Source: Lactonifactor sp. BIOML-A5
GTDB taxonomy: Bacteria; Bacillota; Clostridia; Lachnospirales; Lachnospiraceae
DNA: 64,000 nucleotides
Reading direction: 5' to 3'
NCBI RefSeq assembly: GCF_009677585.1
Contig: NZ_WKYV01000007.1
Location: forward strand, 50,605 to 114,604
In this document: piece after piece, positions 35,537-44,109 of the stretch
Position numbering within the stretch: the first letter of the stretch is position 1
Layout of the letters: the number at the start of each line of letters is the position of its first letter
The notes under the pieces: model-generated
What the model was told of the DNA's origin: nothing
Seen by the model: the letters and a program-made list of their open reading frames with translations, nothing else
The model's database searches: none
Made by a program: the position numbers and the translations under genes

Positions 35537-35567
35537 TGCCGTTTTATGCCGAATAATGCAGTAAATC

Positions 35568-35583
35568 TTAACACATCTTAACT
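35568..35583 (+). promoter_or_regulatory. TTAAC direct repeats
   Basis: TTAACA (35568-35573) and TTAACT (35578-35583) are spaced 10 bp apart and lie inside a longer ATCTTAAC repeat. They precede the small ORF and the CorA-type gene. The pattern is similar to PhoP-type direct repeats, but that assignment is speculative. Confidence 0.3.
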
Positions 35584-35660
35584 ACCGGCACCTTACACTG
35601 CCCTTTATAATGATTTCTATATAGAAGTACGTGAGTCGGCAAAGGAAAGGAAGGTCAGGG

Positions 35661-35813
35661 ATGAATGAAGCAGTATTAAAGAATGAGTTAGAGAGACTGC
35701 AGCAGGAGAACAGTATATTAAAAGAAAGTATTATTGTTCTAAAAAAAACAATTGCGGTAAAAAACCGGACCATAAACAGGATGCTGGACCGTTACATACT
35801 GCAGCAAAAATAG
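35661..35813 (+). CDS. 50-residue coiled-coil microprotein
   Basis: Encodes MNEAVLKNELERLQQENS followed by a heptad-like stretch with Leu and Ile, and a basic tail (NRTINRMLDRYIL). It has a strong AAGGAAGG-type ribosome site, and a perfect terminator follows directly, so it has its own transcription unit limits. Function unknown; a small coiled-coil adaptor or regulator is possible. The upstream promoter is not clear. Confidence 0.6.
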   Translation: MNEAVLKNELERLQQENSILKESIIVLKKTIAVKNRTINRMLDRYILQQK

Positions 35814-35841
35814 GAAGAGGCTGAAACCTCTTCCTATTTTT
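35811..35841 (+). terminator. Rho-independent terminator
   Basis: A perfect 10-bp stem (35811-35820 with 35827-35836), loop CTGAAA, followed by five T residues. Confidence 0.9.
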
Positions 35842-35890
35842 GTATGTCCCAGACGGTTCCGCTTCCGGAACCGGGAAAGGAGAAAACTAC

Positions 35891-36787
35891 ATGAACCATT
35901 CTTTAGAAGACGATAAAATTCCCGAGGACTGTCCTCTGGTTCAGGTTATGACCATGGAGGAGTACAGAAATTCTCAGGAGAGGGTTTCCCAGGAGCTGAT
36001 CTTTGAGAGAAATCTTCATCACATTCATTACTGCAAAGCAGACTGGCTGGATCAGGCAATCTTCGGAACCTTTTTGATTCCCAGAAAGGAAGCACTGCTG
36101 GGAGATAAAAGTGGCTTTTGCTTTTACCTGGATCGGAAACGGCTGCTATTTATTGATGACACTGGCTTTGCTCAGTCACTTATGGACAGCATAGCAGAAG
36201 AGAAAAGTTCCGAAAAGACGTCACTGGTACACCTGCTTTTTCAGTTTATGGAATACATGATTAGGGACGATGTCCTTTTCCTCCAAAAGTATGAGGAGAA
36301 GCTTACTACTATGGAGGAAGAACTGCTGGACAAAGGATTGGACAATGTGAACCGGGCAATTCTGCAATGCCGCAAAGAGCTTTTGCGGCTGAATTCCTAC
36401 TACGAACAGCTTGCAGATATGAGTGAGACTTTGGTGGAGAACCACAATGGATTTTTGGATGAAAAAGACTGTTATCTGTTTTCCCTGTTCGGTGACCGGG
36501 CGTCCAGGCTGTATTCCAACACTCAGGCCTTGAAAGAATATACCATGCAGATTCGGGAAATGTACCAGTCCCAGATTGACATCAGGCAGAACCGCATCAT
36601 GTCGTTTCTTACCATTGTTACCACGGTCTTTATGCCTCTCACCCTTATCACCGGGTGGTATGGAATGAATTTTGATAAAATGCCGGAGCTTCATTGGAAA
36701 TATGGATACCCTCTGATCGCCTTTCTCAGCCTTTTCATCATATTGCTGGAGATCTGGTATTTTATAAGGAAAAGGTGGTTAAAATAA
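35891..36787 (+). CDS. CorA-family divalent cation transporter
   Basis: 298 residues. A long helical cytoplasmic domain precedes two C-terminal membrane helices. The signature GMN occurs as YGMNFDKMPEL near residue 256, between the helices. CorA proteins form pentameric channels for Mg2+ or related ions. The start at 35891 has AAAGGAGA upstream; a longer frame from 35840 overlaps the preceding terminator. It is preceded by the coiled-coil microprotein gene but separated from it by a terminator. Confidence 0.9.
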   Translation: MNHSLEDDKIPEDCPLVQVMTMEEYRNSQERVSQELIFERNLHHIHYCKADWLDQAIFGTFLIPRKEALLGDKSGFCFYLDRKRLLFIDDTGFAQSLMDSIAEEKSSEKTSLVHLLFQFMEYMIRDDVLFLQKYEEKLTTMEEELLDKGLDNVNRAILQCRKELLRLNSYYEQLADMSETLVENHNGFLDEKDCYLFSLFGDRASRLYSNTQALKEYTMQIREMYQSQIDIRQNRIMSFLTIVTTVFMPLTLITGWYGMNFDKMPELHWKYGYPLIAFLSLFIILLEIWYFIRKRWLK

Positions 36788-36897
36788 AGGAAGAAGGCGG
36801 GAATATTCCAGCTTTTTTTCTTTCATTGACAAAGTGTGACAAAAATCTTAATTTTTGTTAAGATCTTTGTTTTCCTCTGCTATCAGAAAAAAAATTA

Positions 36898-36906
36898 TGC
36901 TATAAT
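36898..36906 (+). promoter_or_regulatory. Extended -10 promoter
   Basis: TGCTATAAT (TATAAT at 36901-36906) upstream of the L,D-transpeptidase gene. Just before it, AATCTTAA and TTAAGATC around 36843-36863 form a dyad that may be part of the CorA terminator or an operator. Confidence 0.6.
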
Positions 36907-36945
36907 GTTAGCGTTATTGTGAAGAGAGTAGGAGTGTAAATAGAG

Positions 36946-38562
36946 ATGTCGAAGAAAAAAAAGAAGCTACAGGAGAATCAGGTAGAAGCAGCAGGTGCCG
37001 TGGATCCTCGAATTGACGAAGCAATGGCCAAGATCGTTCAGGACACCATAGGCAATGATACCGTATATGACCAGCCTAAGAAAAAAAAGAATAGAAAGGC
37101 TACAAAGGCCTCTGGCCAAAAGTCTAAGATGAAGAAAAAAAAGAGTAAAAATACGGCGTTAAAGGTGACTGGTATCGTTGCAGGTGTGATTGTTTTGCTG
37201 GCTGGTGCAGCTTATGGGGTCGGCGCTTACTACTATCACGACAAGTTCTTCAAAGGAACAGAGATTAACGGAATTAACTGTGAGAATATGACTGTGGAGG
37301 AGACAGAAGATCTGATCCGCAGGCAGGTAGAGGATTATAAGATAACTGTTCAGTTCAGGGGAGACCAGGCTCAGGAGATTCTGGGAAGTGATATTGGTTA
37401 TCAGTATGTATCCAATGGAGACGCAGAAAAGATTCTAAAAGAGCAGAATCCGCTGCTGTGGATTAGAGGCTATTTTAAGCCGGAAAAATACGAGGCGGCC
37501 AAGAATATATCTTTTGATGAGAATCAGCTGAGAACCAAACTGGATTCCCTGGACAGTATGATAGCCGAGAACCAGGAGGCGCCCCAGGATGCCTATGTTA
37601 CCTTCCAGGAGACGGAGTTTGTTATAGTGGATGAGGTACAGGGCACAACCATTGACGAAAATACGATGTTTGAGGCAGTAAAGACGGCAGTCTCTGAGAG
37701 CAGACCGGATGTCTCAGCTGAAGAGGCAGGTGCCTATGCCGCACCCTCCGTTACAAAGGATAATCCAGATCTTATTGCCCAGAGAGATATGCTGAATACT
37801 TATGCCAAGGCAAGCATTACCTATACGTTCGGAGAACAGACAGAACTGCTGGACGGTTCTATTATAAAAGACTGGTTCGATTATGACGAGAACGGTAATA
37901 TAATTGAAAATGAAGATACTTTTAAGGCAAATGCTAAAGAATATGTGAAGTCTCTGGCTGCCAAATATGACACTGTGGGGAAAGAACGCTCCTTCCACAG
38001 TACCGCAGCGGATGCAGACATTACAGTAAAGGGCGGCTCTTATGGCTGGAAAATAAATCAGAAAAAAGAGGTGGCACAGCTGATCGAGGAGATTAAGGCT
38101 GGTACAGTCACCACAAGAGAACCGATCTATTCGTCAACCGCCGTATCCAGAGAGGGCAATGAAATAGGCAATACGTATGTGGAAGTCGACCTGGGAAATC
38201 AGCATATGTGGTTTTATAAAGACGGACAGCTGATTGTAGACTCAGACTTTGTATCCGGAAATATGTCATATAAGGACCGTGTAACTCCCTCCGGGGTATA
38301 TTCTCTCTACTATAAGCAGAGAGACAAAACCCTGAGAGGAAAGAAGAATCCTGATGGAACTTATGAATATGAATCACCGGTTAAGTACTGGATGCCTTTT
38401 AATGGAGGAGTGGGACTTCATGACGCTTCCTGGAGAAGCAATTTCGGCGGGAATATCTATAAGACCAGCGGTTCTCATGGCTGCATTAACCTGCCAAGAA
38501 GCAAAGCACAGGTGCTGTACGAAAATATCGAAAAGGATGTGCCGATTGTCTGCTTTTATTAA
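36946..38562 (+). CDS. L,D-transpeptidase (YkuD) with putative peptidoglycan-binding domain
   Basis: 538 residues. A Lys-rich cytoplasmic start leads to one membrane segment (about 68-92). Then come extracellular domains resembling the PG4-type putative peptidoglycan-binding domain (about 95-400) and a C-terminal YkuD domain (from about 405). Its active site reads GLHDASW and then SGSHGCINLP, with Cys near residue 511. It makes 3-3 peptidoglycan cross-links or attaches proteins to the wall. The ribosome site (AGGAG) is 11 bases from the ATG, slightly long. Single-gene unit with an extended -10 promoter. Confidence 0.92.
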   Translation: MSKKKKKLQENQVEAAGAVDPRIDEAMAKIVQDTIGNDTVYDQPKKKKNRKATKASGQKSKMKKKKSKNTALKVTGIVAGVIVLLAGAAYGVGAYYYHDKFFKGTEINGINCENMTVEETEDLIRRQVEDYKITVQFRGDQAQEILGSDIGYQYVSNGDAEKILKEQNPLLWIRGYFKPEKYEAAKNISFDENQLRTKLDSLDSMIAENQEAPQDAYVTFQETEFVIVDEVQGTTIDENTMFEAVKTAVSESRPDVSAEEAGAYAAPSVTKDNPDLIAQRDMLNTYAKASITYTFGEQTELLDGSIIKDWFDYDENGNIIENEDTFKANAKEYVKSLAAKYDTVGKERSFHSTAADADITVKGGSYGWKINQKKEVAQLIEEIKAGTVTTREPIYSSTAVSREGNEIGNTYVEVDLGNQHMWFYKDGQLIVDSDFVSGNMSYKDRVTPSGVYSLYYKQRDKTLRGKKNPDGTYEYESPVKYWMPFNGGVGLHDASWRSNFGGNIYKTSGSHGCINLPRSKAQVLYENIEKDVPIVCFY

Positions 38563-38581
38563 GTAGGATATCTATCAAAGA

Positions 38582-38607
38582 CGCCCCGGAACAGAAACAC
38601 CGGGGCG
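38582..38607 (+). terminator. GC-rich hairpin, probable terminator
   Basis: CGCCCCGG pairs with CCGGGGCG around a 10-base loop just after the L,D-transpeptidase gene. There is no strong T-run, so termination may be partial. Confidence 0.55.
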
Positions 38608-38646
38608 CAGTTATCATTAGAATACATAGTGTTTAGGAGGATAAGA

Positions 38647-39048
38647 ATGGAACTAATTAAATGTCCCCAATGTGGCTCTCAGTTTCCTGATAATACCAGA
38701 AAATGTCCGGTCTGTGACTATATTCTGGATGGAAGCGGCTATTATGAACCGGAGAGTGATATTTCTCAATATGAGCCTCCCTATGGGTCCGTTTACGAGG
38801 AAAGGCCGGAGCAGACGGGCGGAACCGGTTTGGCTATAGCTTCTATGGTTCTGGGAATCGTTTCTATTGTACTGACCTGTCTGTTCATCGGAATACTGCC
38901 TGGTATTGTGGGATTGATTCTGGGAATTATCTCCATTGCCAAGGATAAGCCGGGGAAAGGAATGGCAGTTGCCGGGATAGTAACATCGGCCATAGGAATT
39001 GTCCTTTTCTTTTTGGTATTTGCAGTGATATTGGCAATACCCAGTTGA
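38647..39048 (+). CDS. Zinc-ribbon / DUF4190-type membrane protein
   Basis: 133 residues. An N-terminal zinc ribbon (KCPQCGSQFP, then KCPVCDYIL) is joined by an acidic linker to two membrane helices with GLAIASMVLGIVSIV and GIVGLILGIISIAKDK, the DUF4190 pattern. The function of such proteins is unknown. AGGAGG precedes the start at 38647. Confidence 0.85.
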   Translation: MELIKCPQCGSQFPDNTRKCPVCDYILDGSGYYEPESDISQYEPPYGSVYEERPEQTGGTGLAIASMVLGIVSIVLTCLFIGILPGIVGLILGIISIAKDKPGKGMAVAGIVTSAIGIVLFFLVFAVILAIPS

Positions 39049-39064
39049 TGTTATGATAAAAAGA

Positions 39065-39102
39065 GTGATGCCGCGGCTTAACAAACCGCGGCATCACCCT
39101 TT
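39065..39102. terminator. Bidirectional terminator
   Basis: GTGATGCCGCGG (39065-39076) pairs perfectly with CCGCGGCATCAC (39086-39097), with A/T runs on both sides, between the convergent zinc-ribbon and Ig-repeat genes. Confidence 0.9.
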
Positions 39103-39135
39103 TTAGGATTAGAAGAAAGGGGGCGCATTTTTTAC

Positions 39136-41370
39136 TTATTTTTTAGAAGCCATTCCAAAAAACCTTTTCCTGAGCAGCAGCGCTGCTGCCCCGGCAGATA
39201 CGGCCGCCATCAAAGACAGCATAAGTATGGGGGCGGTATCTCCGGTTTTGGCTGCTTTTAAAGTTTTTGTTTTGTTGTCAGAGTCATTGGAAGAGGAGAC
39301 GGTCTTCACAAAGGTGGCAGTAACGGTGACATCTTCTGCCGGCATGGTAAAGGAACTGCCTTTTATCGCTTTTTTATTCACAAGTATATTTTTTAATTTA
39401 TATCCTTTGTTTGCCTTTGCAGTAACTGTGATCTTATCTCCTTCTTTTGCAGTTGTCTTAGAAACGGTGACCGTTCCGTTTGACGGGTCTTTCACTGTAA
39501 TCTTATAGGTTTTTTCTGATACACTTATCTTCTGCTCTGCAGTTTTGCCTTTATAGGTTACAGTGATCATTTTGTCACTGGTTTTCAGCGCTCTGTCAGG
39601 AGAAATGGAGAGGTCTTTGTTGTCAATTGCCAGTTTGGAAGAATCGCTGAAGACAGCGGTTACTTCCATTCCCTTTGTGCTGAATGTTTCTCCTTCAATG
39701 TATTTTGTTTTATCCGGAGGGGTGGTAATGGTAATCTTCTCCAGGGTGACAGCAGCCAGGACCTGAATCTTCTGTTCTGCAGTTTTGCCTTTGTAAGAGA
39801 CAATAACCTTTGTATCAGTGGTCTTCAAGGCGCCGTCAGGCGTGTAGGTCAGATCTTTAGTATCTAAAGCTTTTCTGGAATTGTCACTGAAAACTGCAAA
39901 TACCTCCATTCCTGCGGGGTCAAAGCTTTCACCCTCTGTATAATTTACTTTCTGAGGGGGAGCAGTAATCTGGATACTTTCCATAGTTAGAACAGGCAGT
40001 ACTTTGATATCCAGAGTGGCTGTCTTGCCCTTGTAGCTCAGAGTGATTTTTGTATCCTGAGGGGTCAGGCCTACCTCAGGGGAATATCCTACATCTTTCG
40101 TATCCAGCGCTTTTTTTGTAAGATTACTGAAGACAGCACTTACCTCCATACCTGAGGGATCAAAGAGTTCCCCTTCCTCATAGGTCAGTTTATCCGGCTG
40201 GTGAGTTACCTCAATACCTGTGAGGGTGACAGCCGGCTGTACGGTGACAGAAAGTGAAGCGGATTTTCCCTGATAGGTAATGGTTACAGAGGTGTCACTG
40301 GCGGTCAAAGGCCGGTCAGGAGTCATAGACAATTCCTGATGGCTGATGATTTTCGGTTCCCCTACGGTAAAAAAGGCGGAGACTTCCATACCTGCCGGGT
40401 CAAACGTCTCTCCCTCTGTGTAGGAAAGTTTATCTGGCTGCCTGGTCACTTCGATCCGCTCCAGTGTAACTGCAGGTGTTACATGAATAGGGAAGCTGGC
40501 TGTCATTTGGCTGTAGCTTACGGTAACCAGTGTGTCAGATGGCTTCAGATTATCGGTAGGTGATATGGTATATTCTCCGGGGGAGAGAACCTTTGGTTCT
40601 CCTTTGTCGTACACAGCTGTGACGGTAAGTCCCGTAGTATCAAGGCTGTCCCCTTCCTCATATTCTGTACGGTCCGGAGGCGTGAGCCTGAGTTCAGTCA
40701 GAACAGGAGGGGGATCTTCCTTTGGCTTCTGCTCCCGCACAACGGTTATGGGCTGAACGGCTGTGAGTCCCAGATAAGAAATGGTTATCTCCGTATCTGC
40801 AGGAGTCAGCTTGCCTTTGGGAGCAATGGTATAGTCGGAACCGGAGAGTACCTCAGAGGGAACCTGACTGTCCTTTTTATATACGGCTGTCACTGCCATG
40901 CCGTCAGGGGCAAATGACTCCCCTTCTTTGTATTCGGTCTTTTTAGGAGGGGATGTTACCGTAATTTTTTCGGGAGCTGATTTAACAATTACTTTGATTT
41001 CTTTGCTTTTCAGTGCCGTTTCCGGGGACGCCGCAAGTTTGGCTTCCACAACATAGACGGTAGTTCCGGCTTTTTCAGTGCCGGGAGTATAGACTGCACT
41101 GGAAGCATTCTTCAGCGGTGTGAGTTTTCCCTCCGAGGAAGTATACCACTGGTAGACGACGGAGCTTCCGTCTTTGGCAGTGGCTGTTCCGTCAAGCGCT
41201 TCCGATGTTTTGCCTGTACCGTACGTAAATGTGGCCCCGTTTTTCATATAATCCTTTGCGAAGGCCAGAACGTCTGCAGCATCTTTGGCCCATGCAGTGA
41301 CAGGCACACTGCCTGCCGTTAACAGTAAAGTTAGAAAAATAGATAAAATACATTTCCTGGTTTTCTTCAT
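39136..41370 (-). CDS. Ig-repeat surface protein with non-canonical C-terminal anchor
   Basis: 744 residues with a signal peptide (MKKTRKCILS, then a hydrophobic run to WAKDA). Residues about 150-625 hold six tandem bacterial Ig repeats of about 78 residues, each with YxEGExFDPxGMEVxAVF and ending TITYKGKTA-like (Big_3 type). An InlB-B/FlgNew-like repeat (about 630-700, YKITVKDPSNGTVTVSKTTA) follows. The tail reads KAAKTGDTAPILML, a hydrophobic helix, then RKRFFG, which looks like a sortase signal lacking the LP of LPxTG. The start at 41370 is chosen because GGAGG is nine bases upstream. Function: adhesion or surface display. Confidence 0.85.
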   Translation of the reverse strand: MKKTRKCILSIFLTLLLTAGSVPVTAWAKDAADVLAFAKDYMKNGATFTYGTGKTSEALDGTATAKDGSSVVYQWYTSSEGKLTPLKNASSAVYTPGTEKAGTTVYVVEAKLAASPETALKSKEIKVIVKSAPEKITVTSPPKKTEYKEGESFAPDGMAVTAVYKKDSQVPSEVLSGSDYTIAPKGKLTPADTEITISYLGLTAVQPITVVREQKPKEDPPPVLTELRLTPPDRTEYEEGDSLDTTGLTVTAVYDKGEPKVLSPGEYTISPTDNLKPSDTLVTVSYSQMTASFPIHVTPAVTLERIEVTRQPDKLSYTEGETFDPAGMEVSAFFTVGEPKIISHQELSMTPDRPLTASDTSVTITYQGKSASLSVTVQPAVTLTGIEVTHQPDKLTYEEGELFDPSGMEVSAVFSNLTKKALDTKDVGYSPEVGLTPQDTKITLSYKGKTATLDIKVLPVLTMESIQITAPPQKVNYTEGESFDPAGMEVFAVFSDNSRKALDTKDLTYTPDGALKTTDTKVIVSYKGKTAEQKIQVLAAVTLEKITITTPPDKTKYIEGETFSTKGMEVTAVFSDSSKLAIDNKDLSISPDRALKTSDKMITVTYKGKTAEQKISVSEKTYKITVKDPSNGTVTVSKTTAKEGDKITVTAKANKGYKLKNILVNKKAIKGSSFTMPAEDVTVTATFVKTVSSSNDSDNKTKTLKAAKTGDTAPILMLSLMAAVSAGAAALLLRKRFFGMASKK

Positions 41371-41580
41371 ATCCATTCGCCTCCAATCCATAATGGGCAC
41401 AGCGCACCATCCGCTGCCTGCCTGGCTAATTCTGAAAAGTGTAGAAGAAGAACATAAATAGTCTGTATTTATATAAGTATTATATAATTTATTTTGACGA
41501 AAGTAAATTAAGATTCAATGAATTTTGTTTAATATCTTAGGTAATAATTGCTGAAATTGGAGGCGTTTTTTTAGAGAAAT

Positions 41581-42213
41581 TCAGGAAAGAAATAAGCGGC
41601 TCAGATCCCTAAGACCGGAAATGCTGTAATCGGGATCCCTGGTGGTGCCGAAACCATAGGAGGCAAATACAAAGGGTATCCCAGCTTCCCTGGAGGCACT
41701 GTGGTCACCGTCTGTATCCCCTACATAGACTGGAGACTGCAGACGGTGACGGCAAATGATTTCTTTGATATTAGAGGCCTTGGCGCAGCCTGTATCCCCC
41801 GGACAGAGATGATCCTGAAAGTAGTGCCCAAAACCGGTATTCTCAAGAAATACTTCTATATATCCCCCCTGGCAGTTGCTGACAATGTACAGGGGATAGA
41901 CCGCTGACAGCTGCTGAAGCGTATGTTCCAGATCAGGATACAGAGGAACCTGAGCCTGGAGCAGTACCTCATGTTCTCTCTCACAGCACAGATGTATTAG
42001 TTCCAGCTGCCGGGCGGGACATTCATTGGGAAAGATAGCCCTGGCAATATCCGGAAGCGTACGGCCAAACAAAGATTTGAGAGTCTCCGCTGTGAGACGG
42101 GGAATGGATACCTCCTCCCGGATCAGAATCTGGTTCCATGCTTCCGCTACCAAATGAGTGGAATCCCACAGGGTTCCGTCCACATCAAAAATAATACTAT
42201 CTATTGGTTTCAT
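41581..42213 (-). CDS. HAD-superfamily phosphatase, family IA
   Basis: 210 residues, phosphoglycolate-phosphatase-like. Motif I IIFDVDGTLWDS is at residues 7-18, motif II lies at YIVSNCQGG and the acidic motif at VGDTDGDHSASREAG. The start at 42213 has AAAGGAGA upstream; a frame reaching 42324 only adds an unsupported segment. It is divergent from sfsA. Confidence 0.9.
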   Translation of the reverse strand: MKPIDSIIFDVDGTLWDSTHLVAEAWNQILIREEVSIPRLTAETLKSLFGRTLPDIARAIFPNECPARQLELIHLCCEREHEVLLQAQVPLYPDLEHTLQQLSAVYPLYIVSNCQGGYIEVFLENTGFGHYFQDHLCPGDTGCAKASNIKEIICRHRLQSPVYVGDTDGDHSASREAGIPFVFASYGFGTTRDPDYSISGLRDLSRLFLS

Positions 42214-42348
42214 AATAGTTCTCCTTTGTAGTATAATAAGTCCTGTGACCGGACGGCCTGTATGCAGATACAGCAGAACGCCGGCGCATGAGAATATTGT
42301 AAAGAAACTCATATAAAAAAGCAAGAAATATTAGATAAGAGGTATAAT

Positions 42349-43041
42349 ATGAGATACAGCAGTGTACAGGAAGGGATTTTTATAAGACGTCCCAACCGGT
42401 TTATCGCCCATGTGATCACTGAGGGAAAAGAGGAGATCTGCCATGTGAAGAATACAGGCAGATGCAAAGAGCTTCTGATTCCCGGAGTTAAAGTTTACCT
42501 GGAAAAGAGCAGCAATCCCAACCGGAAAACAAAATTTGATGTGATAGGTGTAGAAAAGGGGAACCTTCTGATTAATATGGATTCTCAGGTTCCCAACAAG
42601 GCAGCGGGAGAGTGGCTTGCCAAAGGGAACCTCTTTTCCGGCAGTGCCCTCATACGCCCGGAGACAAAATACGGCAATTCCAGGTTTGATTTTTATGTGG
42701 AGGACAGAGGAAGGAAAGCTTTTCTGGAGGTAAAAGGTGTTACTTTGGAGGATGAGAAAACTGCCAAATTTCCCGACGCACCTACTTTACGGGGCGTGAA
42801 GCATGTGTTAGAGTTAGGAGAGTGCGTACAGGCAGGGTACGAGGCTTATCTGCTCTTTGTGATTCAGATGAAGGGAGTAAGGAAGATGATGCCTAACTGG
42901 GATACGCACCCGGAGTTTGGAGAAGCGCTGATAAAAGCCCGGGATCAGGGAGTCCATATTCTGGCTTATGACTGTCTGGTGGAAGCAGACAGAATTGAGA
43001 TTATGGATGCTGTGCCTGTATCCCTGGAGAGACCGGAATAG
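42349..43041 (+). CDS. sfsA: SfsA-family protein
   Basis: 230 residues, full length for SfsA (sugar fermentation stimulation protein). Conserved parts include IRRPNRFIAHV, KNTGRCKELLIPG, RFDFYVEDRG and AFLEVKGVTLE. The fold carries an OB-like and a nuclease-like domain, but the function is unsettled. AAGAGG lies close before the start. It is followed by mutY 12 bases later. Confidence 0.93.
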   Translation: MRYSSVQEGIFIRRPNRFIAHVITEGKEEICHVKNTGRCKELLIPGVKVYLEKSSNPNRKTKFDVIGVEKGNLLINMDSQVPNKAAGEWLAKGNLFSGSALIRPETKYGNSRFDFYVEDRGRKAFLEVKGVTLEDEKTAKFPDAPTLRGVKHVLELGECVQAGYEAYLLFVIQMKGVRKMMPNWDTHPEFGEALIKARDQGVHILAYDCLVEADRIEIMDAVPVSLERPE

Positions 43042-43053
43042 AAAGGCAAAAGA

Positions 43054-44109
43054 ATGATACCGAGAGAGATTGTACAGCCGCTGCTTGGCTGGTTTTATGA
43101 AAACAGGAGGGACCTGCCCTGGAGGAAGGAGCCTTCGGCTTACCATGTATGGCTGTCGGAGATTATGCTGCAACAGACCAGAGTGGAGGCAGTGAAAGGA
43201 TATTATCATAGATTTTTGGAGGCACTCCCGGAGATTGAAGATCTGGCCGCCTGTCCGGAAACCCGTCTGTTGAAGCTTTGGGAAGGTCTGGGCTACTATA
43301 ACAGAGTGAGAAACATGCAGAAGGCAGCCAGGGTAGTGGTGGAGCATTACGGGGGAGCGCTTCCCCCGGATTACGAAAAGCTTTTGGGGCTTCCCGGAAT
43401 CGGAAGCTATACGGCAGGTGCCGTGGCGTCTATCGCTTTCGGCATCTCAAGACCTGCCGTAGACGGCAATGTTCTGCGGGTAATTGCAAGAATTACGGAA
43501 AATGAAGAGGATATTTTAAGGCAATCGGTAAAGACTAAGACAGAGAGGGAACTGGCAGAGATTATGCCGAAGGATGCCCCGGGAGATTTTAACCAGAGTC
43601 TGATGGAGCTGGGGGCCCTCATATGCATTCCCAACGGTATGGCCAAATGCGGAGAATGTCCTCTGGCAGAGCTGTGTCTCGCGAGAAAGCATGACAGGGT
43701 CATGGAGCTGCCGAAAAAAGCGGAAAAGAAACAAAGAAGGCTGGAGAAGAGGACTGTCCTGCTTATACAGGACGGGGAAGACTTTGCCATACGCAAGCGG
43801 GAGAAAAAAGGCCTGCTGGCCGGTATGTACGAATTCCCCAATCTGGAAGGTTACAAGAGCCAGGAAGAGGTTCTGGAGTATGTCAGGGGACTGTCCTGTC
43901 AGCCTGTGCGCATCCAGCCGCTGTCACAGGCAAAGCATATATTCTCTCATGTGGAGTGGGAGATGGAGGGGTACCGGGTACTGATAGAGCCCAGGGATAA
44001 GAGAAATGCAGATGGTCTCCTTTTTGTGAACAAAAGAGAGACAAAGGGAAAGTACCCCATCCCGGCTGCCTTTGCAGCTTACAGAAAATATCTTGAGGAG
44101 GATATATAG
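43054..44109 (+). CDS. mutY: A/G-specific adenine glycosylase
   Basis: 351 residues. It removes adenine mispaired with 8-oxoguanine. The helix-hairpin-helix region LLGLPGIGSYTAGAVASIA ends before the catalytic Asp in the VDGNVLRV segment. The Fe-S ligands are CIPNGMAKCGECPLAELC. A C-terminal NUDIX-like domain (about 235-345) recognises 8-oxoG. Glu43-equivalent sits in MLQQTRVE. It overlaps closely with the next gene (start at 44110). Confidence 0.95.
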   Translation: MIPREIVQPLLGWFYENRRDLPWRKEPSAYHVWLSEIMLQQTRVEAVKGYYHRFLEALPEIEDLAACPETRLLKLWEGLGYYNRVRNMQKAARVVVEHYGGALPPDYEKLLGLPGIGSYTAGAVASIAFGISRPAVDGNVLRVIARITENEEDILRQSVKTKTERELAEIMPKDAPGDFNQSLMELGALICIPNGMAKCGECPLAELCLARKHDRVMELPKKAEKKQRRLEKRTVLLIQDGEDFAIRKREKKGLLAGMYEFPNLEGYKSQEEVLEYVRGLSCQPVRIQPLSQAKHIFSHVEWEMEGYRVLIEPRDKRNADGLLFVNKRETKGKYPIPAAFAAYRKYLEEDI

